Assembly (NCBI GenBank): GCA_021162935.1
Contig: JAGGXR010000168.1
Span: forward strand, 1-64,000
DNA length: 64,000 nucleotides
DNA from: Deltaproteobacteria bacterium
GTDB taxonomy: Bacteria; Myxococcota_A; Polyangia; HGW-17; SLPX01
Direction of reading: 5' to 3'
Of the stretch, positions 8,942 to 16,340 are shown in pieces (within the stretch, counting starts at the first letter, position 1; every line of letters starts with the position of its first letter). The notes under the pieces are model-generated. The model saw only the letters and a program-made list of their open reading frames with translations. It searched no databases and had not been told where the DNA came from. The translations under genes and the position numbers were made by a program.

Positions 8942-10312
8942 ATGGCACGACGCAGCGGCACCGCAAACCTTCCTCTCCACGGGGGCCGGGTCCCTGGCTG
9001 GCTCGCTGCACGCATGACGAATCTGGCCGGCCTCATCATCGAGGCCATCGTCGAAGACGCCGGGCCGCATCACGTGCTGACACGATTGTCCGACCCCTTC
9101 TGGTTTCAGGCATTTGGCGCGGTGCTTGGCATGGACTGGCACTCTTCTGGCATCACCACGTCGGTCCTGGGCGCCCTGAAGCGATCTCTGGCCGACCGAC
9201 AGGACGCCCTAGGCCTTTACGTGTGCGGAGGCAGGGGCCGCCATTCCCGAAAAACCCCGGACGAACTGCTGGCCGTGGCGAATCGGACCGGACTCGACGG
9301 GGACGAACTGGCCACCACGAGCCGGCTCGTGGCCAAGGTGGACAACAATGCCCTGTCCGACGGCCATCAGATCTACCTCCACTCGTTCATCGTCACCCAG
9401 GACGGCCACTGGGTCGTCATCCAGCAAGGTATGGCCCCGGACCGTGGCACCGCCAGGCGGTACCACTGGCGATCCGACCTGGTGACGAGCTTCGTCGAGG
9501 AGCCTCACGAGGGTATCGTGGGGCCCAACCAGGGCGTCATTTTGAACCTCACGGACCGACGCGCTGCAGCAGCGCGTCAGGCCATGTGCGACCTGACCCG
9601 GCAGCCGCCCCAAGACGTGACGAACGAACTGCGCCGCATCCGTCACCTGGACCTTCCGGCCCACCACGACATCCGGGTCAGCGACGTCCTCCTCAACCGG
9701 CTGCAGGCCACACTGGTCACTGCAGCACAGCGTCCCATCGAGGACCTGACCGACCTGCTCCTGGTCCCAGGCCTCGGGCCCAGAACCGTCCAGGCCCTGG
9801 CCCTGGTCAGTGAAGTGGTGTATGGGGCACCGAGCCGGTTCGACGACCCGGCGCGATTCGCCTTTGCGCACGGTGGAAAGGACGGACACCCACACCCGGT
9901 CCCCCTGAAGGTGTACGACCAGAGCATCGCCACCCTTCGGGCCGCCCTAGACCGCGCAGTCATTGGGAGGACCGACAAGATCGAGGCCTTCCGACGCCTC
10001 GATCGACAGGTCCGGATGGTGGAACGGTCTGGGGTCATCGACGGACCCGACCTCAATGAAATCATGGAGCACGAACTTCTCGCCGCGCCTGGATTTGGAG
10101 GACGGACCGTGGGGCAAGGCAGACAGAGACCATCCAACCTGGGGCGTACAGAGAGCCAACAGAGCCCGCAGGCCATATTTCGGAACGATTCTTGCTTAGC
10201 CACACAACACAACGCCAAAAACGAGCCAAACAGGCAACTCACCTTGCCCGGCATCGAACCTGCCGACCCCCACAAAGACCGCGGCAAGAAACCCAGGAAG
10301 CCGACCTCATGA
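8942..10312 (+). CDS. DUF763 domain protein
   Basis: 456 residues. The N-terminus ARRSGTANLPLHGGRVPGWL, then LSDPFWFQAFGAVLGMDWHSSG and GGRGRHSRKTPDEL, are hallmark blocks of DUF763, a family known mainly from archaea and some thermophilic or anaerobic bacteria and still without an assigned function. A helix-hairpin-helix-like stretch (DLLLVPGLGPRTVQALALV) near residues 275-295 suggests nucleic-acid contact, as does the basic C-terminal tail. The last 65 or so residues are low-complexity. The gene starts after a weak AGGA-type site and ends in a 4-bp ATGA overlap with the activase gene, so the two proteins are probably made together. Confidence 0.85.
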   Translation: MARRSGTANLPLHGGRVPGWLAARMTNLAGLIIEAIVEDAGPHHVLTRLSDPFWFQAFGAVLGMDWHSSGITTSVLGALKRSLADRQDALGLYVCGGRGRHSRKTPDELLAVANRTGLDGDELATTSRLVAKVDNNALSDGHQIYLHSFIVTQDGHWVVIQQGMAPDRGTARRYHWRSDLVTSFVEEPHEGIVGPNQGVILNLTDRRAAAARQAMCDLTRQPPQDVTNELRRIRHLDLPAHHDIRVSDVLLNRLQATLVTAAQRPIEDLTDLLLVPGLGPRTVQALALVSEVVYGAPSRFDDPARFAFAHGGKDGHPHPVPLKVYDQSIATLRAALDRAVIGRTDKIEAFRRLDRQVRMVERSGVIDGPDLNEIMEHELLAAPGFGGRTVGQGRQRPSNLGRTESQQSPQAIFRNDSCLATQHNAKNEPNRQLTLPGIEPADPHKDRGKKPRKPTS

Positions 10313-12132
10313 TCACCGCAGGGATCGACGCAGGCCTCAGATCCGTCAAGGTGGTCCTCTGGTCTGCCCAAGATAGGCGGATCCTCTCGCGCAGCAAGGT
10401 CCCCACGGACTTCGACATCGAACGGTCCGTGAGGCAGGCCCTCCGCCAGGCCTGCGAAGAGGCTCGGATCCACGAGCGGGACCTGGCCGAGGTGGCCTGC
10501 ACCGGTGCGGGCAAAACCCACACGACCTTTTCCGACGTCCGTCAGGTCACCCAGGTCAGTGAGGTCACCAGCCTTGCCGCTGGCATCACATCGCTCATTC
10601 CCACGGCCCGGACCATTCTGGAACTGGGCGCCGAAGAGGCCAGAGCCGTCAAGCTCGACACCCAGAACACGGTTCAGGACTTTGCCACGAATGACCGCTG
10701 TGCGGCTGGATCCGGAGCGTTTCTCGAAGCCATGGCCCGTGCCTTGGACCTCTCGGTCGAGGAACTCGGTCGCACGGGCTCGGAACACATCCATGTGGCC
10801 CATATGTCGAGCCAATGCGTCGTGTTCGCTGAAACCGAAGTGATTTCCATGATCCACTCGGGGGTCGCAAAGCCCGCCATCGCCGCGGCCATCGCCGAAT
10901 CCATGGCCATTCGCGCCGCGGCAATGGGCCGCCGCGTCCGACTGGAGCCCGACCTGGTCCTTGCCGGCGGCGTCGCCCTGAGCCCGATCTTCGCCGCTGC
11001 CCTCGAAGCCGTCACAGGGCTCCCCGTACTCGTCGCGGACCATCCTCAACACGTCTCTGCTCTAGGCGCCGGCATCATTGCAGCATCCCATGCCATCGCC
11101 GCGTCCCAGCCCAATGTCACATCCAGAAACCCGTCGGACGAACCCAACATCCACAGCGCTGGCCCAACATCGATCCAGACGACCCAGACGAAGCCTCGCA
11201 GCACCCCTCTAGACCTCGCCTCGCAAGGGCACAAGTTAGACGCCCCCATCGGCAAAAACCATCCGGCAGCGAACCCGAACTGGCAATGGCCAGAAGGAAC
11301 GTTCCACGACCCCAAGCTCGACTGGCACCGAGCCCAGCGCCTCGTTGCTGGCATCGATGTGGGCTCTGTCTCATCCCAGGCGGTCATTCTCGCCGACGGA
11401 GAACTCCTCGCCTACGCGAATATCCGCACAAACTTCGGCAGCAGCGACAGCGCCCGGGCCGCCCTGAACCGAGCCATGTCCGGAGCCGGCCTGTCCGAGG
11501 ACCAGGTCCACTTCGTCGTGGGCACCGGCTACGGCCGCCAGAATGTTCCCTTCGCCCAAAAAACCGCGACGGAAATCGCCTGCCATGCCAGAGGTGCACG
11601 GTTCATCTATGGACCGACCGTCCACACCATCTTGGACATGGGCGGTCAGGACTGCAAGGCCATCCGGCTCGACGACCGAGGCAAGGTCGAACGTTTCGTC
11701 ATGAACGACCGCTGCGCCGCCGGGACAGGACGCGGCCTCGAAGTCTTCGCCGACCTCCTCGCCGTCCCCATCGACCAAGTTGGAGACCTGTCTCTCCGTC
11801 CCACAGGCCCGCTGCCGTCCATTGCCTCCATGTGCGTGGTGTTTGCAAAAACAGAAGCCCTCGGCCTGCTGCGGCAAGGATACGACAAAACGCAGGTCCT
11901 GGCCGCTTTCTGCGAGGCCATGGCGCACCGGGTGGTCACCTTGATCCGCCGCGTCGGCGTCCAAGCCGACTTCGTCGTCACCGGAGGCATCGCCAAAAAC
12001 CGAGGGGTCGTCTCCCGCATCGAAGCCGAACTCGGACTCACCGCCCTCCACCCCACCCTGGACACGCAGATCGCTGGTGCCCTGGGCGCCGCCCTGCTCG
12101 CCGACATCCGACTGAAACGTCGTGCCAAATAG
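10309..12132 (+). CDS. Single-chain tandem acyl-CoA dehydratase activase (BadF/BcrA/HgdC family)
   Basis: 607 residues with two ASKHA ATPase domains (about 1-262 and 345-605) joined by a disordered linker of about 80 residues. Each half has the cluster-binding pair: Cys131 (in NDRCAAGSG) and Cys170 (SSQCVVFAETE), and Cys469 (NDRCAAGTG) and Cys509 (ASMCVVFAKTE). Known activators such as HgdC are homodimers that hold one [4Fe-4S] cluster between subunits with two Cys from each, so here one chain supplies all four. The second half keeps the nucleotide motifs TGYGR and DMGGQDCK; the first has TGAGKT and ELGAEEAR in their place and may have lost ATPase activity. No dehydratase or reductase subunit is nearby, so the partner enzyme is unknown. 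It starts in the stop codon of the DUF763 gene. Confidence 0.88.
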   Translation: MITAGIDAGLRSVKVVLWSAQDRRILSRSKVPTDFDIERSVRQALRQACEEARIHERDLAEVACTGAGKTHTTFSDVRQVTQVSEVTSLAAGITSLIPTARTILELGAEEARAVKLDTQNTVQDFATNDRCAAGSGAFLEAMARALDLSVEELGRTGSEHIHVAHMSSQCVVFAETEVISMIHSGVAKPAIAAAIAESMAIRAAAMGRRVRLEPDLVLAGGVALSPIFAAALEAVTGLPVLVADHPQHVSALGAGIIAASHAIAASQPNVTSRNPSDEPNIHSAGPTSIQTTQTKPRSTPLDLASQGHKLDAPIGKNHPAANPNWQWPEGTFHDPKLDWHRAQRLVAGIDVGSVSSQAVILADGELLAYANIRTNFGSSDSARAALNRAMSGAGLSEDQVHFVVGTGYGRQNVPFAQKTATEIACHARGARFIYGPTVHTILDMGGQDCKAIRLDDRGKVERFVMNDRCAAGTGRGLEVFADLLAVPIDQVGDLSLRPTGPLPSIASMCVVFAKTEALGLLRQGYDKTQVLAAFCEAMAHRVVTLIRRVGVQADFVVTGGIAKNRGVVSRIEAELGLTALHPTLDTQIAGALGAALLADIRLKRRAK

Positions 12133-12257
12133 CTCTTCCCCATCATTGCTCGGTCGTCGTCCCTTCCCGACAGCCGTAGCCGAACCCCACTGCCATGGCC
12201 AGGCGATGGCAGCCTTGCGTGGGAGGCCAAGATCAATGTTGCCGCACCAGGGCAAGG

Positions 12258-12286
12258 TTGACCCTTCGGCCCATACCGATTATTCT
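12258..12286 (+). promoter_or_regulatory. Putative sigma-70 promoter of the coiled-coil lipoprotein gene
   Basis: TTGACC (12258-12263), a 17-bp spacer and TATTCT (12281-12286), about 30-45 bp upstream of the possible ATG codons. Confidence 0.55.
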
Positions 12287-12317
12287 GAAAAAAGCGCTGT
12301 AATCCGAACCATCGCCA

Positions 12318-13352
12318 ATGAGAGTAAAAAACATGCGAAAAGCAATCATTCCCTCGATCCTGGCGACCTTGCTGCTCGTCGGCCTCCCGGCTTGTTCAAA
12401 AGGGAAAACGGGCGGCAACAAACAAAACACCAAAGAAATCGAGATCGCGGTCAAAGAGGACACGAAACTGGCGACGTCTCAGGACGACCTCCTCCGAAAG
12501 CGCGGCGCCATCATCAGACTGAGAAAACAGATTCACGAGCAACGCAGCGCTCTGGAAAAAAAGAAGCTGGAATTGAAAAAAAAGGACCCGAAGGCAGCCG
12601 CTGCTCTGTCGGCTCAGGAGCAGGCACTTGACAAAAAGGAGAAAAACCTATTCGGCCAGGAACAGGCCCTGACCACGCACCTGAACGATCTCCTCAAGAA
12701 ACGAGCCGCCCTGCTGACCAAGGCCAACGCCGCTCTGTCGGCCTCGGTGCCGGGGACTCCAACCACGGCACGACGAGAGCATGCCGTGGCCCTCAGGGAA
12801 CTGGCCTTGGCCAAGAGGGAAAAGAGCGTGGCCCTGCGGGAGGCGGCGCTCGCCAAACGTGAGGCTTCCATTGCGACCAGGGAACGACAACTCGCCAAAG
12901 GCTGCGCAGGCTTTGCCCCAAGCATCGTCATGCCAAAAATCACCATGCCATCCGGCCCATCGACCCCGCGGTACACACAGCGAGACGTCAAAGCCGTCTA
13001 CAGCCGGGCCCTGCATACCTTCTCCTCGAAAGGCATCCTATCGGCCGACCTGCCCAGCCCGATCCTGAAGATCAAGAGCAACGTCCGGTCGTTCCTGGCA
13101 AAGAAGGAATACTTCCGGGCCAAATATGCCGCCGATCAACTCCTGGCCATTGCCAGGGCCATGAAGATCAATCGCGGCTTCGTGGCCGCCAAAGTCGCCC
13201 GCCTCAACCGAGCCATTGGGCGCAAACATCTCAATGCCAACCGCCAGCGCAAGGTGAACAACCTGCTCCGCCAGGCCACGACCGCCTATGGAGATGGCAA
13301 CTTTCGGCGCGCCAATTCCAGGCTGAACCGCATCTACTCATTGCTGCATTGA
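12318..13352 (+). CDS. Coiled-coil lipoprotein, unknown function
   Basis: 344 residues. The signal peptide ends in LLVGLPAC, a lipobox, so the mature N-terminal Cys is probably lipidated. Residues 45-200 are strongly charged and Ala-rich with heptad-like spacing, including a repeated block (ALRELALAKREKS, ALREAALAKREAS) typical of a coiled coil. The C-terminal 120 residues are basic and helical, with a FLAKKEYFRAKYAADQLLAIA segment resembling a TPR-like helical pair. A second ATG at 12333 is equally plausible as the start because the upstream sequence is poor for both. The next gene is convergent. Its role may be structural in the periplasm; no family is recognised. Confidence 0.7.
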   Translation: MRVKNMRKAIIPSILATLLLVGLPACSKGKTGGNKQNTKEIEIAVKEDTKLATSQDDLLRKRGAIIRLRKQIHEQRSALEKKKLELKKKDPKAAAALSAQEQALDKKEKNLFGQEQALTTHLNDLLKKRAALLTKANAALSASVPGTPTTARREHAVALRELALAKREKSVALREAALAKREASIATRERQLAKGCAGFAPSIVMPKITMPSGPSTPRYTQRDVKAVYSRALHTFSSKGILSADLPSPILKIKSNVRSFLAKKEYFRAKYAADQLLAIARAMKINRGFVAAKVARLNRAIGRKHLNANRQRKVNNLLRQATTAYGDGNFRRANSRLNRIYSLLH

Positions 13353-13363
13353 GAGGACCTGCT

Positions 13364-13384
13364 CGGGCCCCTGACAGGGGCCCG
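13364..13384. terminator. Strong hairpin between convergent genes
   Basis: CGGGCCCCTG (13364-13373) and CAGGGGCCCG (13375-13384) are perfect inverted repeats one base apart, located between two convergent stop codons (13352 and 13418). There is no clear T tract on either side, so it may act as a bidirectional pause site or a Rho-assisted terminator. Confidence 0.5.
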
Positions 13385-13417
13385 CTGAACGAAAAGTGGC
13401 CTGTTGCCGCCCTCTGG

Positions 13418-14302
13418 CTAAAAAACAGCCGCCACATACCCCACGAAGCTGTTGTCCGGCCGAACGTCGTAGCTCGTGCCATAGTCCAAGACCGCGCCTC
13501 GCTTGGCGCCGACCTGTCGCCCTGCCGCGAGCGCGGCACCGGCGGCCCCAGGACAGCAGGCGTTGCGTCGCTCCAAGGCACCTTCGAGCAAGGCAGCCGC
13601 ATCAAGCGCCTCGATACAGTCCAGAGCGGCGCGATCATTCTTCTCCCGCACCCACTCGACCGCCTCGGGACCCAAACCGACCGGTGAAAATCCATAGTTC
13701 AGACCGTAATGGGTGAGATCCGTCGATCCCACGAATAGGGTCCTACCTTTCGACCGAGCCGCCACCTCGGCCACCATTCGGCCCACCTCCAAACCCTCCA
13801 GACGCGCCGGCACGCCCAGCGTCACCACCCGTGCCCCTTCGAAAAAGTGGCGCACCATGGGCATCTGCAGTTCGATGGTGTTGTCCGGTTCGTACCCAGA
13901 AGGAGGCAGCACATCGATCCCGTCGTGATTGATTCGCGAAACCACCAACTCGACGAATTCCTCATCCGTGTCCAGCGCACCAACAGGCGTCTCCCATCGG
14001 CCGCTCCTCAGGATCCACCCCCTCGACCGAGGGCCGAGATGACCACCAAAGAGCACCACCCGGCTGACCGGATCACCCTCACCGCGCGACAGGGTATCGA
14101 ACACCCTGCAGGCCAGGCGCCCCGAAAAGGCCCAACCGGCATGGGGCACCACCCCCCCCGACCAACCCTGTGCCGAAACGTCGAGCGCCCGAGACTCGCC
14201 CCGTTCCTTCACGAATCCATCGATCGCCGCACGACAACCTTCCGAATCCAACGGATACCATCCCTGCCTGGCGAAATAATCCCCCAATCTCACCGTCTCC
14301 AT
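13418..14302 (-). CDS. MEMO1 / AmmeMemoRadiSam system protein B homologue
   Basis: 294 residues of the MEMO family, a fold related to extradiol dioxygenases. Seen: VVPHAGWAFSGRLACRV near residue 50, GPRSRGW, the FVGSTDLTHYGLNYGF block and the final NSFVGYVAAVF. Conserved His residues in the first and third of these are the usual metal ligands of this fold. In many prokaryotes the gene sits beside an AMMECR1-domain gene and a radical-SAM gene; neither is present here, so this copy stands alone. The function of the bacterial family is not established. AGGAGG precedes the start at 14302; the frame runs nine codons further upstream without a ribosome-binding site. Confidence 0.88.
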   Translation of the reverse strand: METVRLGDYFARQGWYPLDSEGCRAAIDGFVKERGESRALDVSAQGWSGGVVPHAGWAFSGRLACRVFDTLSRGEGDPVSRVVLFGGHLGPRSRGWILRSGRWETPVGALDTDEEFVELVVSRINHDGIDVLPPSGYEPDNTIELQMPMVRHFFEGARVVTLGVPARLEGLEVGRMVAEVAARSKGRTLFVGSTDLTHYGLNYGFSPVGLGPEAVEWVREKNDRAALDCIEALDAAALLEGALERRNACCPGAAGAALAAGRQVGAKRGAVLDYGTSYDVRPDNSFVGYVAAVF

Positions 14303-14770
14303 CTGCACCCCTCCTTGGCCATGGCCCACCCGTTTCGCGTCTTCGGAGCCACAAACACATGACTCTTGTCCGCGTTACGCTCGTCACGAAGCGACACAAC
14401 GACACACACGATTTCATCAATCAGCCATCCAAACACGAACGATTCTGAGCCGCAATCCTTGTATCAATATCCAAGTGATCAATCAAACATTTTTCTTTTC
14501 ACATAATCCCTCGATTCCCTCGACGAACCACCTTTCATTGACAACGAACAGTGGTCCCAAAAAGAACCTTTCGTTGACAACGAACAGCAGCCCCCGTAGT
14601 TTTGATGCTGCTCATGTTGAGTGGACCAAACTCCTGTCCATCACGTGGTGAGCTGCACGAGAGATATCCCGTGGACTCGCATCGTGATCCGTCCATGGAC
14701 ACATCACGATGGGTTCAATGGGCGTAGCGCTCCCCACGTCTCCATCGGACAGGATGAGGAGGTGCTCGTC
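14303..14770. promoter_or_regulatory. Divergent intergenic region with paired 22-bp direct repeats
   Basis: This AT-rich region separates the MEMO gene (leftward) from the molybdenum hydroxylase operon (rightward). Two copies of a 22-bp element (ACCTTTCRTTGACAACGAACAG, split here as ACCTTTCRTTG and ACAACGAACAG) lie at 14530-14551 and 14566-14587 and differ at one base, with a spacing of 36 bp. The second contains a possible promoter: TTGACA at 14574-14579, 17 bp, then TAGTTT at 14597-14602. Paired elements over a promoter suggest operators for a regulator. An open frame from 14621 to the GTG at 14771 is not convincing coding sequence. Confidence 0.5.
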
Positions 14771-15682
14771 GTGCTCGATCAACTCACGGACTTTCTCTAT
14801 CCAACCACCGTGGAAGAAGCGGTGGAGGCCCTCGCCAAAGCGGGAGGCAAAGCACTGCCCCTTGCGGGAGGAACCAGTTTGGCCCTCTCTCGCAACGCCA
14901 GGGTCGAAGTTCTGGTGGACATCACGCGTCTCGGTCTGGACCGCATCGACGTGGATTCGGATCGGATCGAAATCCAGTGCTGTGCCACGGCCCACGGCAT
15001 CACCAGATCGAGCCTGGCCGACCTGCCCGAGGCGGGCGCACTGGTGGACGCGGCTCAAGTGTCGGGCCCATCGGGCGTCCGAGCTGCCATGACCATGGGC
15101 GGAAGCTTGGCTCAATGTTACCCCTGGTCCGACCCACCGGTGGCCCTGCTCGCCCTTGAGGCGAAAGTGGAGATCACAAGAAAAACGAAACGGACCGTGG
15201 GGATCACCAAACTCCTCGAACAACACCCGAGCAAGGCATTGACGCCCGGAGATCTCATCACGGCTATCGTGCTGCCGAGGTCGGGAGGCGCCAGCGCATT
15301 CCTCAAGCAGGGTCTGACCGTGACCGACGATGCCCTGGCCTCGGCAGCGGTGAGCATCCGTATCGACCAAGGCCAGGAACATGGCAAGAAGAGCACGAGG
15401 CGAAAAAAGAAGGCGGAAGCGCCTCAGTTGTCCCACCTACGCGTCGCCCTCGGCGGATTGCGGCCTCTGCCCATCCTTGCAACCGGGCTCGAAGACCTGG
15501 TGGGTCGTCCCATGGACGACGCCTGGTACGAAACTCTGGCAGACCTGATCCGCAGCCAGGTGCGCCCCACCGAAGACGCACGGGCCCCGAGCGCATACCG
15601 TCGCACCGTCGCGGGCGTCCTGGCGAAACGAGCCGTGCAGAAGGCTGTGGAGCGATGGAAGGGCGAACCGACACCCGTGTGA
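14771..15682 (+). CDS. FAD-binding medium subunit of a molybdenum hydroxylase (CoxM/XdhB type)
   Basis: 303 residues. It matches the FAD-binding subunit of xanthine-dehydrogenase-family enzymes: LYPTTVEEAVEALAKAGGKALPLAGGTSLAL at the start (flavin pyrophosphate site) and TMGGSLAQCYPWSDPPVALLAL in the middle (second FAD motif). The C-terminal third is the CO-dehydrogenase flavoprotein C-terminal domain, containing an unusual Lys/Arg-rich insertion (KKSTRRKKKAEA). FAD passes electrons from the 2Fe-2S subunit to the acceptor. A GTG at 14771 is chosen because GAGGAGG lies eight bases upstream; the frame is open for another 50 codons upstream without family similarity. First gene of an operon of four. 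Confidence 0.88.
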   Translation: MLDQLTDFLYPTTVEEAVEALAKAGGKALPLAGGTSLALSRNARVEVLVDITRLGLDRIDVDSDRIEIQCCATAHGITRSSLADLPEAGALVDAAQVSGPSGVRAAMTMGGSLAQCYPWSDPPVALLALEAKVEITRKTKRTVGITKLLEQHPSKALTPGDLITAIVLPRSGGASAFLKQGLTVTDDALASAAVSIRIDQGQEHGKKSTRRKKKAEAPQLSHLRVALGGLRPLPILATGLEDLVGRPMDDAWYETLADLIRSQVRPTEDARAPSAYRRTVAGVLAKRAVQKAVERWKGEPTPV

Positions 15683-15785
15683 ACCCAACACGGGTGCAAG
15701 CCGGACACGGGGCCGACCCCGACAGAAGACAGAAACCGACAGGAACCCGAAAGGACCGACCGGCACAACGAATGAGGAAGGACCG

Positions 15786-16340
15786 ATGAAGCTCGAACTG
15801 ACCGTCAATGGAAAACCCTGTCACTGGGACATCGAACCAGGGGCCCTGCTGCTCGACGTGCTGCGGGAGCATGGATACACGAGTGTCAAACGAGGCTGCG
15901 GTGAGGGCGTCTGCGGCGCCTGCACGGTCCTGGTGGACGGCAAGCGACAAAACTCCTGTCTCCTGCTGGCCGGACAGATGCAGGGCAGGACCATCACCAC
16001 CGTCGAAGGACTGGGCACCATCGATCACCCCCATCCCATCCAAAAAGCCTTCGTGGCCGCCGGAGCCGTTCAATGCGGGTTCTGCACGCCTGGTATGGTG
16101 TTGGCCACCAAGGCGCTGCTGGACGAGACCCCTGAGCCTACCGATGAAGAAATCCGCCGGGCCTTGGATGGAAATCTATGCCGCTGCACCGGATACGTGA
16201 AGATCCTGGATGCGGTCCACATCTCCGTCGACGCCCTGAAAACGGGCGGCCAACACCCCGACCAAGCAGGTCGCCACAAAGCCCACCAGGCAATCGAGGA
16301 AGCAATGGATCAGGCGACCAAGGCAGGAGATACGCCATGA
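15786..16340 (+). CDS. 2Fe-2S small subunit of the molybdenum hydroxylase (CoxS/XdhC type)
   Basis: 184 residues. The N-terminal plant-ferredoxin-type cluster uses Cys38, Cys43, Cys46 and Cys58 (GCGEGVCGACTVLV). The C-terminal four-helix cluster uses Cys97, Cys100, Cys132 and Cys134 (QCGFCTPGM and LCRCTGY). All eight ligands are present. It relays electrons from the Moco site to the FAD subunit. The last 35 or so residues are a hydrophilic extension beyond the usual end. The stop overlaps the start of the large subunit by 4 bp. Confidence 0.95.
   Translation: MKLELTVNGKPCHWDIEPGALLLDVLREHGYTSVKRGCGEGVCGACTVLVDGKRQNSCLLLAGQMQGRTITTVEGLGTIDHPHPIQKAFVAAGAVQCGFCTPGMVLATKALLDETPEPTDEEIRRALDGNLCRCTGYVKILDAVHISVDALKTGGQHPDQAGRHKAHQAIEEAMDQATKAGDTP

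Noticed and set aside
9643-11052. 469-codon minus-strand open frame over DUF763 and the activase
   Set aside because: It is antisense to two well-supported genes and shows no recognisable domain.
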